NCBI GenBank assembly: GCA_026415595.1
Contig: JAOAGU010000001.1
Coordinates: 1 to 43,765, forward strand
Length of the DNA: 43,765 bases
Origin: Thermodesulfovibrio sp.
Lineage (GTDB): Bacteria; Nitrospirota; Thermodesulfovibrionia; Thermodesulfovibrionales; Thermodesulfovibrionaceae
Direction of reading: 5' to 3'
Part shown: in pieces, positions 1-7,728 of the stretch
Numbering within the stretch: the stretch's first letter is position 1
Layout: each line of letters opens with the position of its first letter
Notes under the pieces: generated by a model
What the model saw: only the letters and a program-made list of their open reading frames with translations
Told to the model about the DNA's origin: nothing
Databases searched by the model: none
Program-made: the position numbers and the translations under genes

Positions 1-346
1 GGCTATCACCTTCTACAATTGTAAGGGTGTATTCTATTATTTTACCCCGTAAAAGTTTTTCTAAAATTTCAAGTAAGCTCATTTCTTTAGTTATGAGATA
101 ATAACCTGCTCTTGCTCTTTTTTCAATGCCAAGAATTCTTCCTGTGATTTTAAAGATTAATTCATTTTTGATAATTCCTTTTTCTTTAAAGGTAGATGCT
201 ATATAAGTAAAACTTGAGCCTTTTGGTATGTATATTTCTATATCATCTTTTATTTTAACAGGTTCAGTTAATTCTATGGTGATATATAAGCCAATGAAAA
301 TCAAATAAGTTATAGTTACAACTAAGAGGGCTTTCCAAAGTTTCAT
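1..346 (-). CDS. mltG: MltG-like endolytic murein transglycosylase (N-terminal part, runs off the window)
   Basis: The leftward frame opens at an ATG at 344-346 and stays open to the window edge, giving about 115 residues. Residues 5-23 form one membrane anchor. After it come IPKGSSF, a stretch with KGII and the end TIVEGDS, which match the LysM-like region and the start of the catalytic YceG/MltG domain (family knowledge). The enzyme cuts nascent peptidoglycan strands at the inner membrane and so limits glycan length. The catalytic Glu lies outside the window. There is no Shine-Dalgarno before the start; a -10 box lies 6 nt upstream, so the message may be leaderless. It is divergent from hrcA. 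Confidence 0.85.
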   Translation of the reverse strand, partial: MKLWKALLVVTITYLIFIGLYITIELTEPVKIKDDIEIYIPKGSSFTYIASTFKEKGIIKNELIFKITGRILGIEKRARAGYYLITKEMSLLEILEKLLRGKIIEYTLTIVEGDS

Positions 347-352
347 TTTTTA

Positions 353-382
353 ATGATATCAAATACTTAGTATTTAGGGCAA
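353..382 (-). promoter_or_regulatory. Promoter of mltG, predicted leaderless
   Basis: On the minus strand TTGCCC (377-382), an 18-nt spacer and TATCAT (353-358) form a sigma-70-like promoter. The -10 box ends 6 nt before the ATG, so a start site 7 nt downstream would be the A of the start codon itself. Confidence 0.5.
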
Positions 383-417
383 TTTTATGGTAAATTTAAA
401 TTAAAAATAAATAATAT

Positions 418-445
418 TTGACTTTTTCAGATTTTTCATGCTAAT
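418..445 (+). promoter_or_regulatory. Promoter of the hrcA-grpE-dnaK-dnaJ operon
   Basis: TTGACT (418-423), 16-nt spacer, GCTAAT (440-445). The expected start site near 452 lies immediately before the CIRCE operator, so bound HrcA would block initiation. Confidence 0.55.
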
Positions 446-453
446 TTTAAGTG

Positions 454-480
454 TTAGCACTTAAATATCTGGAGTGCTAA
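454..480 (+). promoter_or_regulatory. CIRCE operator of the dnaK operon
   Basis: TTAGCACTT, 9-nt spacer, GAGTGCTAA: the HrcA-binding inverted repeat with a single departure from consensus (T for C at the last base of the left arm). It ends 1 nt before the hrcA ATG. Its GGAG (471-474, first G in the spacer) is also the only Shine-Dalgarno-like sequence for hrcA. Confidence 0.93.
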
Positions 481-481
481 A

Positions 482-1528
482 ATGAAGGATATAATGCTTG
501 ATGAAAGAACAAAAAGAGTATTATGTGCAGTAGTGGAGTCCTATATTGAAAAGCCAGAACCTGTAGGCTCCAGATACATAATGAAAAAATACGGTTTTGA
601 CGTTTGTTCTGCTACTATAAGAAACATAATGTCAGATTTAGAGGATGAAGGCTTTCTCTTTCAGCCTCATACTTCTGCAGGAAGGATGCCTACGGACAGG
701 GCTTACAGATTTTATGTAAATTACATTTTTCAAGAATCCATAAGGAGCCAATCAGAGGAAATAAAGAGATATATTGAAAGTCTCACAAAAAGGCTCAGAA
801 AACTCAGGAATGATATGAATTCTCTGTTTCTTGAAACTACCCAGAGTCTATCCCAGTTTACAAAGTATCTTGGTCTGGCACTTTTACCAGAAACTGACAA
901 AACTACTTTACACAGAGTTGATTTTATAAAATTTAGAGATGATCTTGTAATAGCTGTGGTTGTCAATGATAAAGGTATAGTTAAGAATAAAATAATAAAA
1001 GCTTATCCTGGAATAACGCAGCAGGAATTAAACAGTCTTGCAGATTTTGTGAATAGTAAATATCAGGGTAAAGCTTTTGAAGAGATAAGAGAGGATCTAT
1101 TTACAAGAATCAAGAGAGAAAAGATATTCTGGGATAAGTTGATTTCAAAAATTTTAAAGATGTGCCAACAGGCACTTTATTTTTCAAGGGAAGACCTTTA
1201 TATATCTGGTCTCTATAACATTATGCATCTGCCTGATTTTTCTGATATTGAAAAATTAAGGGAAATTGCTAAAACCATTCAGGATAGACATATTTTAATA
1301 AAATTGTTTGAAAGTATTTCTGAAGAGGATGAAATAAAGATTATAATAGGTGATGAAAATCCCTTTGAGGAATTAAGAAACCTTAGCATAATAGCTTCAC
1401 CTTATAAGGAAAAAGATAAATCCTTAGGTGTTATTGCTCTTGTCGGACCAAAGAGAATGGACTATCAGAGAGCCATAATGCTTGTAAATGCTTTTGCAAA
1501 GTCTTTAACAGAGACATTGTCAGAATAG
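482..1528 (+). CDS. hrcA: Heat-inducible transcription repressor HrcA
   Basis: 348 residues, the usual HrcA length. An N-terminal winged helix (about 1-75) contains PVGSRYI, SATIRNIMSDLE and HTSAGRMPTD, the family's DNA-reading segments, followed by the GAF-like dimerisation region. HrcA represses chaperone operons by binding CIRCE and depends on GroEL for folding, so it senses chaperone load (family knowledge). A CIRCE element abuts its own start, indicating autoregulation; a weaker copy precedes groES. The start at 482 is preferred over Met5 because GGAG lies 7 nt upstream. It is first in the operon, 9 nt before grpE. Confidence 0.97.
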   Translation: MKDIMLDERTKRVLCAVVESYIEKPEPVGSRYIMKKYGFDVCSATIRNIMSDLEDEGFLFQPHTSAGRMPTDRAYRFYVNYIFQESIRSQSEEIKRYIESLTKRLRKLRNDMNSLFLETTQSLSQFTKYLGLALLPETDKTTLHRVDFIKFRDDLVIAVVVNDKGIVKNKIIKAYPGITQQELNSLADFVNSKYQGKAFEEIREDLFTRIKREKIFWDKLISKILKMCQQALYFSREDLYISGLYNIMHLPDFSDIEKLREIAKTIQDRHILIKLFESISEEDEIKIIIGDENPFEELRNLSIIASPYKEKDKSLGVIALVGPKRMDYQRAIMLVNAFAKSLTETLSE

Positions 1529-1537
1529 GAGGACGAT

Positions 1538-2134
1538 ATGGAGAATTTAAAAAAGGAAAATTCAAATGATGATAGAAATGCTGAAGAGTTAAAATATGAA
1601 GGTGCGGCATTGGAGGACAAACCAAAGGATGTATCTGAAACTCTACAAAAAGAACTGACAGATCAGAGAGATAAATATTTGAGGCTTTATGCTGAATTTG
1701 AAAATTATAAAAGAATGGTTCAAAAGGAAAGAGAGGAATTGATAAATTATGCCAATGAGAAACTTATCAAAGATTTATTGCCTGTGATAGATAATTTTGA
1801 GCTTGCAGTAAAGCATGCCTCAGGTGAGGAAAGTTCCAAATGGCTTGAAAGCATGAAGACAGGTGTTGAAAACACTCTTAAAGAATTTTTCCGAATTCTT
1901 GAAAAATATGGAGTAAAGCCCATTGATTCCGTAGGGCAACTTTTTAATCCAGAAGTGCATCATGCAGTTACCACTGTGGAAACAGATGATAAAGAAGAAA
2001 ATATGGTTGTTGAAGAACTACGTAAAGGGTACTTTTATAAGGATAAACTTCTTAGAGAACCTCTTGTAGTAGTATCTAAAAGGCCAAAACCCTCAGAGGA
2101 GGGCAGAGCACACCCTTCGGGTGTTGAGAGTTAA
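1538..2134 (+). CDS. grpE: Nucleotide exchange factor GrpE
   Basis: 198 residues. An acidic, Lys-rich N-terminus is followed by a long helix (about 40-95, with RLYAEFENYKRM) and the C-terminal beta domain containing GVKPIDSVGQLFNPEVHHAV, the GrpE signature. It is the dimeric exchange factor that releases ADP from DnaK in the cytosol. The ATG follows an AGGAGG site with good spacing. It lies 9 nt after hrcA and 18 nt before dnaK. Its last codons contain a short GC-rich hairpin (2110-2124) that could affect processing or dnaK translation. Confidence 0.97.
   Translation: MENLKKENSNDDRNAEELKYEGAALEDKPKDVSETLQKELTDQRDKYLRLYAEFENYKRMVQKEREELINYANEKLIKDLLPVIDNFELAVKHASGEESSKWLESMKTGVENTLKEFFRILEKYGVKPIDSVGQLFNPEVHHAVTTVETDDKEENMVVEELRKGYFYKDKLLREPLVVVSKRPKPSEEGRAHPSGVES
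2110..2124 (+). other. Hairpin at the 3' end of grpE before the dnaK ribosome binding site
   Basis: ACACCC, TTC loop, GGGTGT: a perfect 6-bp stem, GC-rich against an AT-rich background. It lies inside the last grpE codons, about 14 nt upstream of the AAGGAGG of dnaK. No T-tract follows, so it is not a terminator. Confidence 0.45.
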
Positions 2135-2152
2135 ATTTAAGGAGGATTAGTT

Positions 2153-4051
2153 ATGGGAAAGGCAATAGGAATAGACCTTGGTACAACAAACTCTGTTGTG
2201 GCAGTAGTAGTAGGTGGTGAGCCTGTTGTTATCCCCAATCAAGAAGGCCAGAGAACCACTCCCTCTGTGGTTGCCTTCACTGATAAGGGAGAAAGACTTG
2301 TTGGACAGGTTGCCAAAAGACAAGCAATAACAAACCCTGAAAATACAATTTTTTCTATAAAGAGACTTATGGGAAGAAAATATAACTCTCCAGAGGTTCA
2401 GGAGGCAAAAAAGAGGCTTCCATACAAAATCGTAGAGGCTCCAAATGGTGATGCCCATGTAGAGATAATGGGTAAAAGATATTCACCTCCTGAAATATCT
2501 GCTATGATACTTCAGAAACTTAAACAGGCAGCAGAGGACTATTTAGGAGAATCAGTTATTGATGCAGTAATAACAGTACCAGCCTATTTTGATGACAGTC
2601 AACGTCAGGCAACAAAGGATGCTGGACGGATTGCAGGACTTAATGTTTTAAGAATTATCAATGAACCTACAGCTGCAGCACTTGCATATGGACTGGATAA
2701 GAAAAAGGAGGAAAAAATAGCTGTCTATGACCTCGGCGGCGGAACCTTTGATATCTCCATACTTGAAATAGGCGAGGGTGTTATTGAAGTTAAAGCAACA
2801 AATGGAGATACTTACTTAGGTGGTGATGACTTTGATATAAGAGTAATGGATTGGCTTATAGATGAATTCAAAAAACAAGAAGGAATTGACCTTCGTAAAG
2901 ACAGAATGGCTCTTCAGAGACTTAAAGAGGCAGCTGAAAGAGCAAAAATAGAACTCAGTTCAGCAATGGAAACAGAGATTAATTTACCATTTATAACCGC
3001 TGATGCTTCAGGACCGAAGCATTTACTTATGAAACTAAGCAGAGCCAAACTTGAACAACTCGTTGAAGATCTCATAGAAAAAAGTCTTGGCCCCTGTAAA
3101 AAGGCTCTTGATGATTCCGGACTTTCAACTTCTCAGATAGATGAAGTAATACTTGTGGGTGGTCAGACAAGAACACCAAAGGTTCAGAAAGTTGTGCAGG
3201 ATTTCTTTGGAAAAGAGCCTCATAAAGGTGTTAATCCAGATGAAGTTGTAGCTGTTGGTGCAGCTATTCAGGCAGCAATTCTTAAGGGTGAGGTAAAGGA
3301 AGTATTACTTCTTGATGTAACACCTCTTTCACTGGGGATTGAAACACTTGGAGGTGTATTCACTAAGATTATTGAGAGAAATACAACAATACCAACTAAG
3401 AAATCCCAGATATTCACAACCGCAGCAGATAATCAGACAGCAGTTACAATAAAGGTTTATCAAGGGGAAAGAGAAATGGCAGCAGATAACAAACTTCTCG
3501 GAGTGTTTGAGCTTGTGGGAATTCCACCGGCTCCAAGAGGTATTCCACAGATAGAAGTTACATTTGACATTGATGCAAACGGAATTTTACATGTATCTGC
3601 AAAAGACCTGGCAACTGGTAAAGAACAGTCAATTAGAATTACTGCTTCAAGCGGGCTCAGTGAGGAAGAGATAAAGAAAATGATTAGAGATGCTGAATCT
3701 CATGCTGAGGAAGACAGACGTAAAAGACAGCTTGCAGAGGCAAGAAATGATGCAGACAACATGATATATACAGTGGAAAAGACTCTAAGGGATATAAGTG
3801 ACAGAGTCCAAGAGGATGAAAAGAAGAGGATTGAAGAAGCAATTGAGAAATGCAGAAGAATTAAAGATACAAGTAATGATGTCAATGAAATAAAGTCTGC
3901 AGTGGAAGAACTTGCAAGAGCCTCTCACAGGATAGCAGAGGAACTTTATAAAAAATCAGCTGCTTCGGGGCAAGGAGCAGGAAGTGGAACGCAGTCAAAG
4001 AAAGAGGATGATGTAATTGAGGCTGAGGTAGAGGACAAAGATAATAAATGA
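2153..4051 (+). CDS. dnaK: Chaperone protein DnaK (Hsp70)
   Basis: 632 residues, normal length. The ATPase domain (about 1-380) shows IGIDLGTTNSVVA near the N-terminus, DLGGGTFDISIL in phosphate loop 2 and VGGQTRTP. The interdomain linker reads EVLLLDVTPLSLGIE, and the substrate-binding beta domain and helical lid follow. The tail ends in an acidic stretch. With DnaJ and GrpE it forms the cytosolic Hsp70 folding machine. A strong AAGGAGG precedes the ATG. Its stop overlaps the dnaJ start by 4 nt (ATGA), so the two are translationally coupled. Confidence 0.98.
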   Translation: MGKAIGIDLGTTNSVVAVVVGGEPVVIPNQEGQRTTPSVVAFTDKGERLVGQVAKRQAITNPENTIFSIKRLMGRKYNSPEVQEAKKRLPYKIVEAPNGDAHVEIMGKRYSPPEISAMILQKLKQAAEDYLGESVIDAVITVPAYFDDSQRQATKDAGRIAGLNVLRIINEPTAAALAYGLDKKKEEKIAVYDLGGGTFDISILEIGEGVIEVKATNGDTYLGGDDFDIRVMDWLIDEFKKQEGIDLRKDRMALQRLKEAAERAKIELSSAMETEINLPFITADASGPKHLLMKLSRAKLEQLVEDLIEKSLGPCKKALDDSGLSTSQIDEVILVGGQTRTPKVQKVVQDFFGKEPHKGVNPDEVVAVGAAIQAAILKGEVKEVLLLDVTPLSLGIETLGGVFTKIIERNTTIPTKKSQIFTTAADNQTAVTIKVYQGEREMAADNKLLGVFELVGIPPAPRGIPQIEVTFDIDANGILHVSAKDLATGKEQSIRITASSGLSEEEIKKMIRDAESHAEEDRRKRQLAEARNDADNMIYTVEKTLRDISDRVQEDEKKRIEEAIEKCRRIKDTSNDVNEIKSAVEELARASHRIAEELYKKSAASGQGAGSGTQSKKEDDVIEAEVEDKDNK

Positions 4052-5148
4052 AAGACTATTATAGTATCTTAGGTGTAAGCCGGGACGCCTCTCAGGAAGA
4101 AATAAAAAAGGCGTTCCGGCGTCTTGCCAGACAATACCATCCAGATTTGAATCATGGAAACAAAGAGGCAGAGGAAAAGTTTAAAGAAATCAATGAAGCC
4201 TATTCTTGTCTTTCTGATCCTGTTAGAAGAGCTAACTATGATAGATATGGAACAGCAGAAGGACCTATGGGTAATGGATTTGGCTTTGAAACCCATTCTA
4301 CTTTCACTGATATTTTTGAGGATATATTTGAAGGTTTCTTTGGAAGCTTTGGGTTTAAGAAAAACAGACCAACAAAGGGTGCTGATTTAAGATATGACCT
4401 TACAATTAACCTTGAAGAAGCAGCTTTTGGAGTTGAAAAAGAAATAAAGTTCCATCGTTGGCAAGAATGCAGTAATTGTAATGGTTCAGGAGTTAGACCA
4501 GGCAGTTTTCCAGCAAACTGTTCTTCCTGCGGAGGAAGTGGATATATTAGATATAATCAAGGGTTTTTTTCAGTTTCAAAGACCTGTGCTAAATGTGGTG
4601 GAAAGGGGAAAATTATAAAAGACCCATGTTCAGAATGCTCAGGCAAGGGTAAATTAAGGGTTGAAAATACTCTTAACATAAAAATCCCACCAGGTGTTGA
4701 TACAGGAACAAGGCTTAAGGTAACAGGTGAGGGTGAGCTTGGAGAATTCGGTGGCCCAAGAGGAGACCTATATATACATATTAACGTGAAAGAGCACGAT
4801 TTTTTCAGAAGAGAGGGAATAAATCTGTATTGTTCTGTTCCGATATCCTTTGTCAAAGCAGTCTTTGGTGGAGATATAGAAGTTTCAACTCTTGATGGTA
4901 AAGAGAAAATATCAATACCAGCAGGAACACCTTCTGGTACAGTTTTTAAAATAAAGGGGAAAGGCTTACCAAGGGTAGGTAGCACTCAAAGGGGAGATCA
5001 GATTGTCACTGTATATATTGAAGTTCCAAAGAGACTTAATGAAAGGCAGAAGGAACTTCTTGAAGAATTTGCAAAACTCTCAGGTGAGGAGATAAAGAAG
5101 AGTTCCAGAGGTTTTAGAGAAAAATTGAAGGATATATTTTCAACATAG
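4048..5148 (+). CDS. dnaJ: Chaperone protein DnaJ (Hsp40)
   Basis: 366 residues, class A DnaJ. The J domain (about 3-68) has HPD at 31-33, which stimulates the DnaK ATPase. A G/F-rich linker follows (about 72-106). The zinc region has four CxxCxGxG repeats starting at Cys141, Cys158, Cys180 and Cys194, all intact. The C-terminal substrate-binding domains contain IPPGVDTGTRL and GDLYIHINV. Last gene of the hrcA operon; a REP-like palindrome follows. Confidence 0.97.
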   Translation: MKDYYSILGVSRDASQEEIKKAFRRLARQYHPDLNHGNKEAEEKFKEINEAYSCLSDPVRRANYDRYGTAEGPMGNGFGFETHSTFTDIFEDIFEGFFGSFGFKKNRPTKGADLRYDLTINLEEAAFGVEKEIKFHRWQECSNCNGSGVRPGSFPANCSSCGGSGYIRYNQGFFSVSKTCAKCGGKGKIIKDPCSECSGKGKLRVENTLNIKIPPGVDTGTRLKVTGEGELGEFGGPRGDLYIHINVKEHDFFRREGINLYCSVPISFVKAVFGGDIEVSTLDGKEKISIPAGTPSGTVFKIKGKGLPRVGSTQRGDQIVTVYIEVPKRLNERQKELLEEFAKLSGEEIKKSSRGFREKLKDIFST

Positions 5149-5185
5149 GAGTAGGTTTTTGACATAAAAGTGTTTACACTCTTTT

Positions 5186-5243
5186 CTGTCATCCTGAGAG
5201 ACAGCGAAGGATCCGCTTTATCAGTTCGCTTCTGGGAATGATA
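5186..5243. repeat. REP-like intergenic palindrome
   Basis: The gap after dnaJ holds a segment beginning CTGTCATCCTGAGAGACAGC and continuing GAAGGATCC, then an imperfect complementary arm (reverse complement begins TCATTCCCAGAAGCGAA). The pattern TCATCCTGAG...AGCGAAGGATC is a widespread palindromic intergenic repeat in bacterial genomes (general knowledge). It is richer in GC than its surroundings. It could act as a 3' mRNA stabiliser or end of the dnaJ message. Confidence 0.5.
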
Positions 5244-5257
5244 AAAAAGGAGGTAAC

Positions 5258-6184
5258 GTGATTAAGGATTATCAAAAAACAAAAGATTTTTTCTCTTTTT
5301 TTAAAGTTTCTCTAATAATTCTAAGCCTTATTTTATTTGCTTGTTACAAAGAACCGGAAAAGATAGAAAGGAAACCATCAACTCTTAAAGTCTATACAAG
5401 CCTCTTTGCTTTTGAACACTTTGTAAAAAATATCTTACCCGATGCAGAAATTGAAAGTTTAATTCCTAAGGGTGTTGACCCGCATCAGTTTGAACCTTCT
5501 TTAAAGGATATTCAAAATCTATACAGCGCAAATATGATAATCTATATTGGAGATACTGATCTGGATAGATGGATAGATAAAATAAAAGATGAACTAATTC
5601 AGAGGGGAATAAGGATAATCAGACTTCAGGACAGTTTAACACTTAAAAAATACCATTCTTCAAAGGAGTTAGACCCCCATATATGGTTAGATCCAGTAAT
5701 ATCATTGGAAATTTTAAAACTTATAAAAAACATTATCGTGGAACTATCTCCAAAAGGAAAAGATATCATTAATAGAAATTTTGCTAATTACGAACAAAAG
5801 CTTAAAGAACTTGATAATGCTTACAGAGAAACTCTATCAAAATGTATATTAAAAGATGTAATATCAACTCATGAATTTTTGAACTATCTTGGTGCAAGAT
5901 ATGGATTTACTTCCCATTTCATAGTCCAGAAACCAGAAAATGAACCATCACCAAAGAAAATCAAAATGCTTAAAGAACTTATTAAGAAAAAAGGCATAGT
6001 ATACGTAATTTCAGAGCCAGAAGGAGAAAAAATTGCAAAAATATTCTCCCAAGAAACCGGAACAAAGATATTGAATTTTAATACCTATCACACAGTAACT
6101 GAAAAAGATTACATAAATGCTATGAAAGATAATTTAAAGGTTTTAGCTACTGTTTTGAAATGTGAAATAAAAAATGGCAGATGA
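5258..6184 (+). CDS. Metal ABC transporter, substrate-binding lipoprotein (ZnuA/MntC family)
   Basis: 308 residues from a GTG preceded by AAGGAGG at ideal spacing. The N-terminus is a signal peptide ending in lipobox LFAC with Cys29. Cluster A-1 metal-binding signatures follow: His76 in GVDPHQFEP, His141 in DPHIWLDP and His205 in STHEFLNYLG, matching the three His ligands of the family. The His-rich loop common in zinc-specific ZnuA is absent, so zinc, manganese or iron cannot be told apart. It captures a divalent metal in the periplasm for the ATPase and permease that follow. It overlaps the next gene by 11 nt. Confidence 0.88.
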   Translation: MIKDYQKTKDFFSFFKVSLIILSLILFACYKEPEKIERKPSTLKVYTSLFAFEHFVKNILPDAEIESLIPKGVDPHQFEPSLKDIQNLYSANMIIYIGDTDLDRWIDKIKDELIQRGIRIIRLQDSLTLKKYHSSKELDPHIWLDPVISLEILKLIKNIIVELSPKGKDIINRNFANYEQKLKELDNAYRETLSKCILKDVISTHEFLNYLGARYGFTSHFIVQKPENEPSPKKIKMLKELIKKKGIVYVISEPEGEKIAKIFSQETGTKILNFNTYHTVTEKDYINAMKDNLKVLATVLKCEIKNGR

Positions 6185-6923
6185 AAAACTTAGAATTTTA
6201 CCATCTAAAAAAGGTTCTTTAATCAGTATTTCCCATGTTACCTATATTACTAATGGTGTTAAAATTCTTGAAGATATTGATTTTCAGATAGACGAGGGCT
6301 GCTATCTTGGAATAATAGGTCCGAATGGTGCTGGCAAAACTACTTTATTAAAGTTAATTCTCGGCATAATAAGACCTAACAGAGGCAAAATACTTATTCA
6401 AGGGGTTGAACCAGAAGAATATCTTAAATATGAACCAATAGGATACTTACCACAAAGAATCTCTCAGACTATATATGAAGTTCCGATTACAGTTGAGGAA
6501 CTTGTTAGAATCGGAATTGAAAAATTTAAAAAGGATAATATTGAATGGGCAATGGATCTATTTAAGATATCTAATATTAGGAAAAAATGCCTAAGGGAGC
6601 TTTCTGAAGGAGAACGCCAAAAAGCCTTTTTAGCAAGAGCCATTGTATCAAAGCCAAGAATTCTACTTTTAGATGAACCTACAACAGGCATAGATCCAAA
6701 TGCAAGAGATGACCTTTTAGTGATACTTGAGACACTAAACAAAGATTTTAGTATGACTATTTTGGTGGTCACTCATGATATAGCTACCTTTGCCCATGAG
6801 TCAAAATGTATTTTGTGTTTAAATAAGAGAATGGTTTGTCTTGGAGAACCGCAGAGGATACTAAAAGATGAATACATGCAGATGCTCTATCCTGAACATA
6901 CAGTTTTCCATCATAAGTTATGA
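6174..6923 (+). CDS. Metal ABC transporter, ATP-binding protein (ZnuC-like)
   Basis: 249 residues. Walker A GPNGAGKTT, a signature helix reading LSEGERQ in place of the usual LSGGQ, Walker B ILLLDEP and the switch His in VTHD are all present. It energises import by the permease encoded directly downstream. It overlaps its neighbours at both ends (11 nt with the lipoprotein gene, ATGA with the permease gene), so the three genes form one translationally coupled unit. The E at the second Gly of the signature is an acceptable family variant. Substrate is not determined by sequence. Confidence 0.92.
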   Translation: MADEKLRILPSKKGSLISISHVTYITNGVKILEDIDFQIDEGCYLGIIGPNGAGKTTLLKLILGIIRPNRGKILIQGVEPEEYLKYEPIGYLPQRISQTIYEVPITVEELVRIGIEKFKKDNIEWAMDLFKISNIRKKCLRELSEGERQKAFLARAIVSKPRILLLDEPTTGIDPNARDDLLVILETLNKDFSMTILVVTHDIATFAHESKCILCLNKRMVCLGEPQRILKDEYMQMLYPEHTVFHHKL

Positions 6924-7717
6924 TAGAAATTTTTGAATTAAGTGTAATTAAACGAGCGTTTATAGTTGTGAGTGTAATATCGCCATTAGCTCCTCTTTTT
7001 GGAGTATTTCTAATTTTAAGAAGATACGCCTTTTTTGCCGATACTCTTGCTCATGTAGGTTTTCTTGCCTTAGCTATCAGTGTATTTTTTAATATCAACT
7101 CACTCTTAATGCTTATATTGCTAAGTATAGCTGTTTCAGTATCTGTAGAACATCTTCGCTCAAAAGGAAGGCTTCCTGCAGAAGGTTCCCTGTCTTTCTT
7201 TCTATATGCAGGTGTTGCTTTGTCAGTTCTTTTTATAACTTTTTCAGGTAAAACAGGTTCGGTTATGAGCATTCTTTTTGGCAGTCTTTCCACTGTAACA
7301 AAAGAAGACATATATACAATATTAGCAGGAGCCTGTATTTGCCTGCTATTTTTAGTAAAGTATTATAAAAAAATAATAAGTCTTTGCATAGATGAAGACC
7401 TTGCCCATGCAGCTGGTATAAATTTATCTTTTCTTAAAATAATAGTGGCAGTTATGATAGCTTTATGTATTTCCATATCAATAAAAACAATGGGAGCTCT
7501 TTTAATAGGTGCTTTAATGATTATTCCACCTTTAAGTGCCATGCAGATTGCAAAAAGTCTCAGGGCTACTGCTGTTTTATCAATTATTTTTTCAATTTTT
7601 TCATCCTATGCAGGCATTTTTCTATCCTATTATTTAGGTATTCCCCTTGGTGCAGCCATATCAGTTATTTTAATAGCAATATTTATTTTTTCTTTTATTG
7701 TTAAAGTAGTTAGATAG
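6920..7717 (+). CDS. Metal ABC transporter, permease (ZnuB/ABC-3 family)
   Basis: 265 residues, almost entirely hydrophobic, with about eight predicted membrane segments. The region LRRYAFFADTLAHVGFLA and the later SIKTMGALLIGALMIIPPLSA are typical ABC-3 family permease sequences. It forms the inner-membrane channel of the metal importer. It starts in an ATGA overlap with the ATPase gene and ends 11 bp before the converging Lon-like gene; no terminator hairpin is visible in that gap. Confidence 0.92.
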   Translation: MIEIFELSVIKRAFIVVSVISPLAPLFGVFLILRRYAFFADTLAHVGFLALAISVFFNINSLLMLILLSIAVSVSVEHLRSKGRLPAEGSLSFFLYAGVALSVLFITFSGKTGSVMSILFGSLSTVTKEDIYTILAGACICLLFLVKYYKKIISLCIDEDLAHAAGINLSFLKIIVAVMIALCISISIKTMGALLIGALMIIPPLSAMQIAKSLRATAVLSIIFSIFSSYAGIFLSYYLGIPLGAAISVILIAIFIFSFIVKVVR

Positions 7718-7728
7718 TAGGAACAAAA

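Noticed and set aside
2147..2458. Open frames opposite or out of frame within dnaK, dnaJ, groEL and other large genes
   Set aside because: They overlap well-identified genes fully, have no ribosome binding sites and show no recognisable domains.
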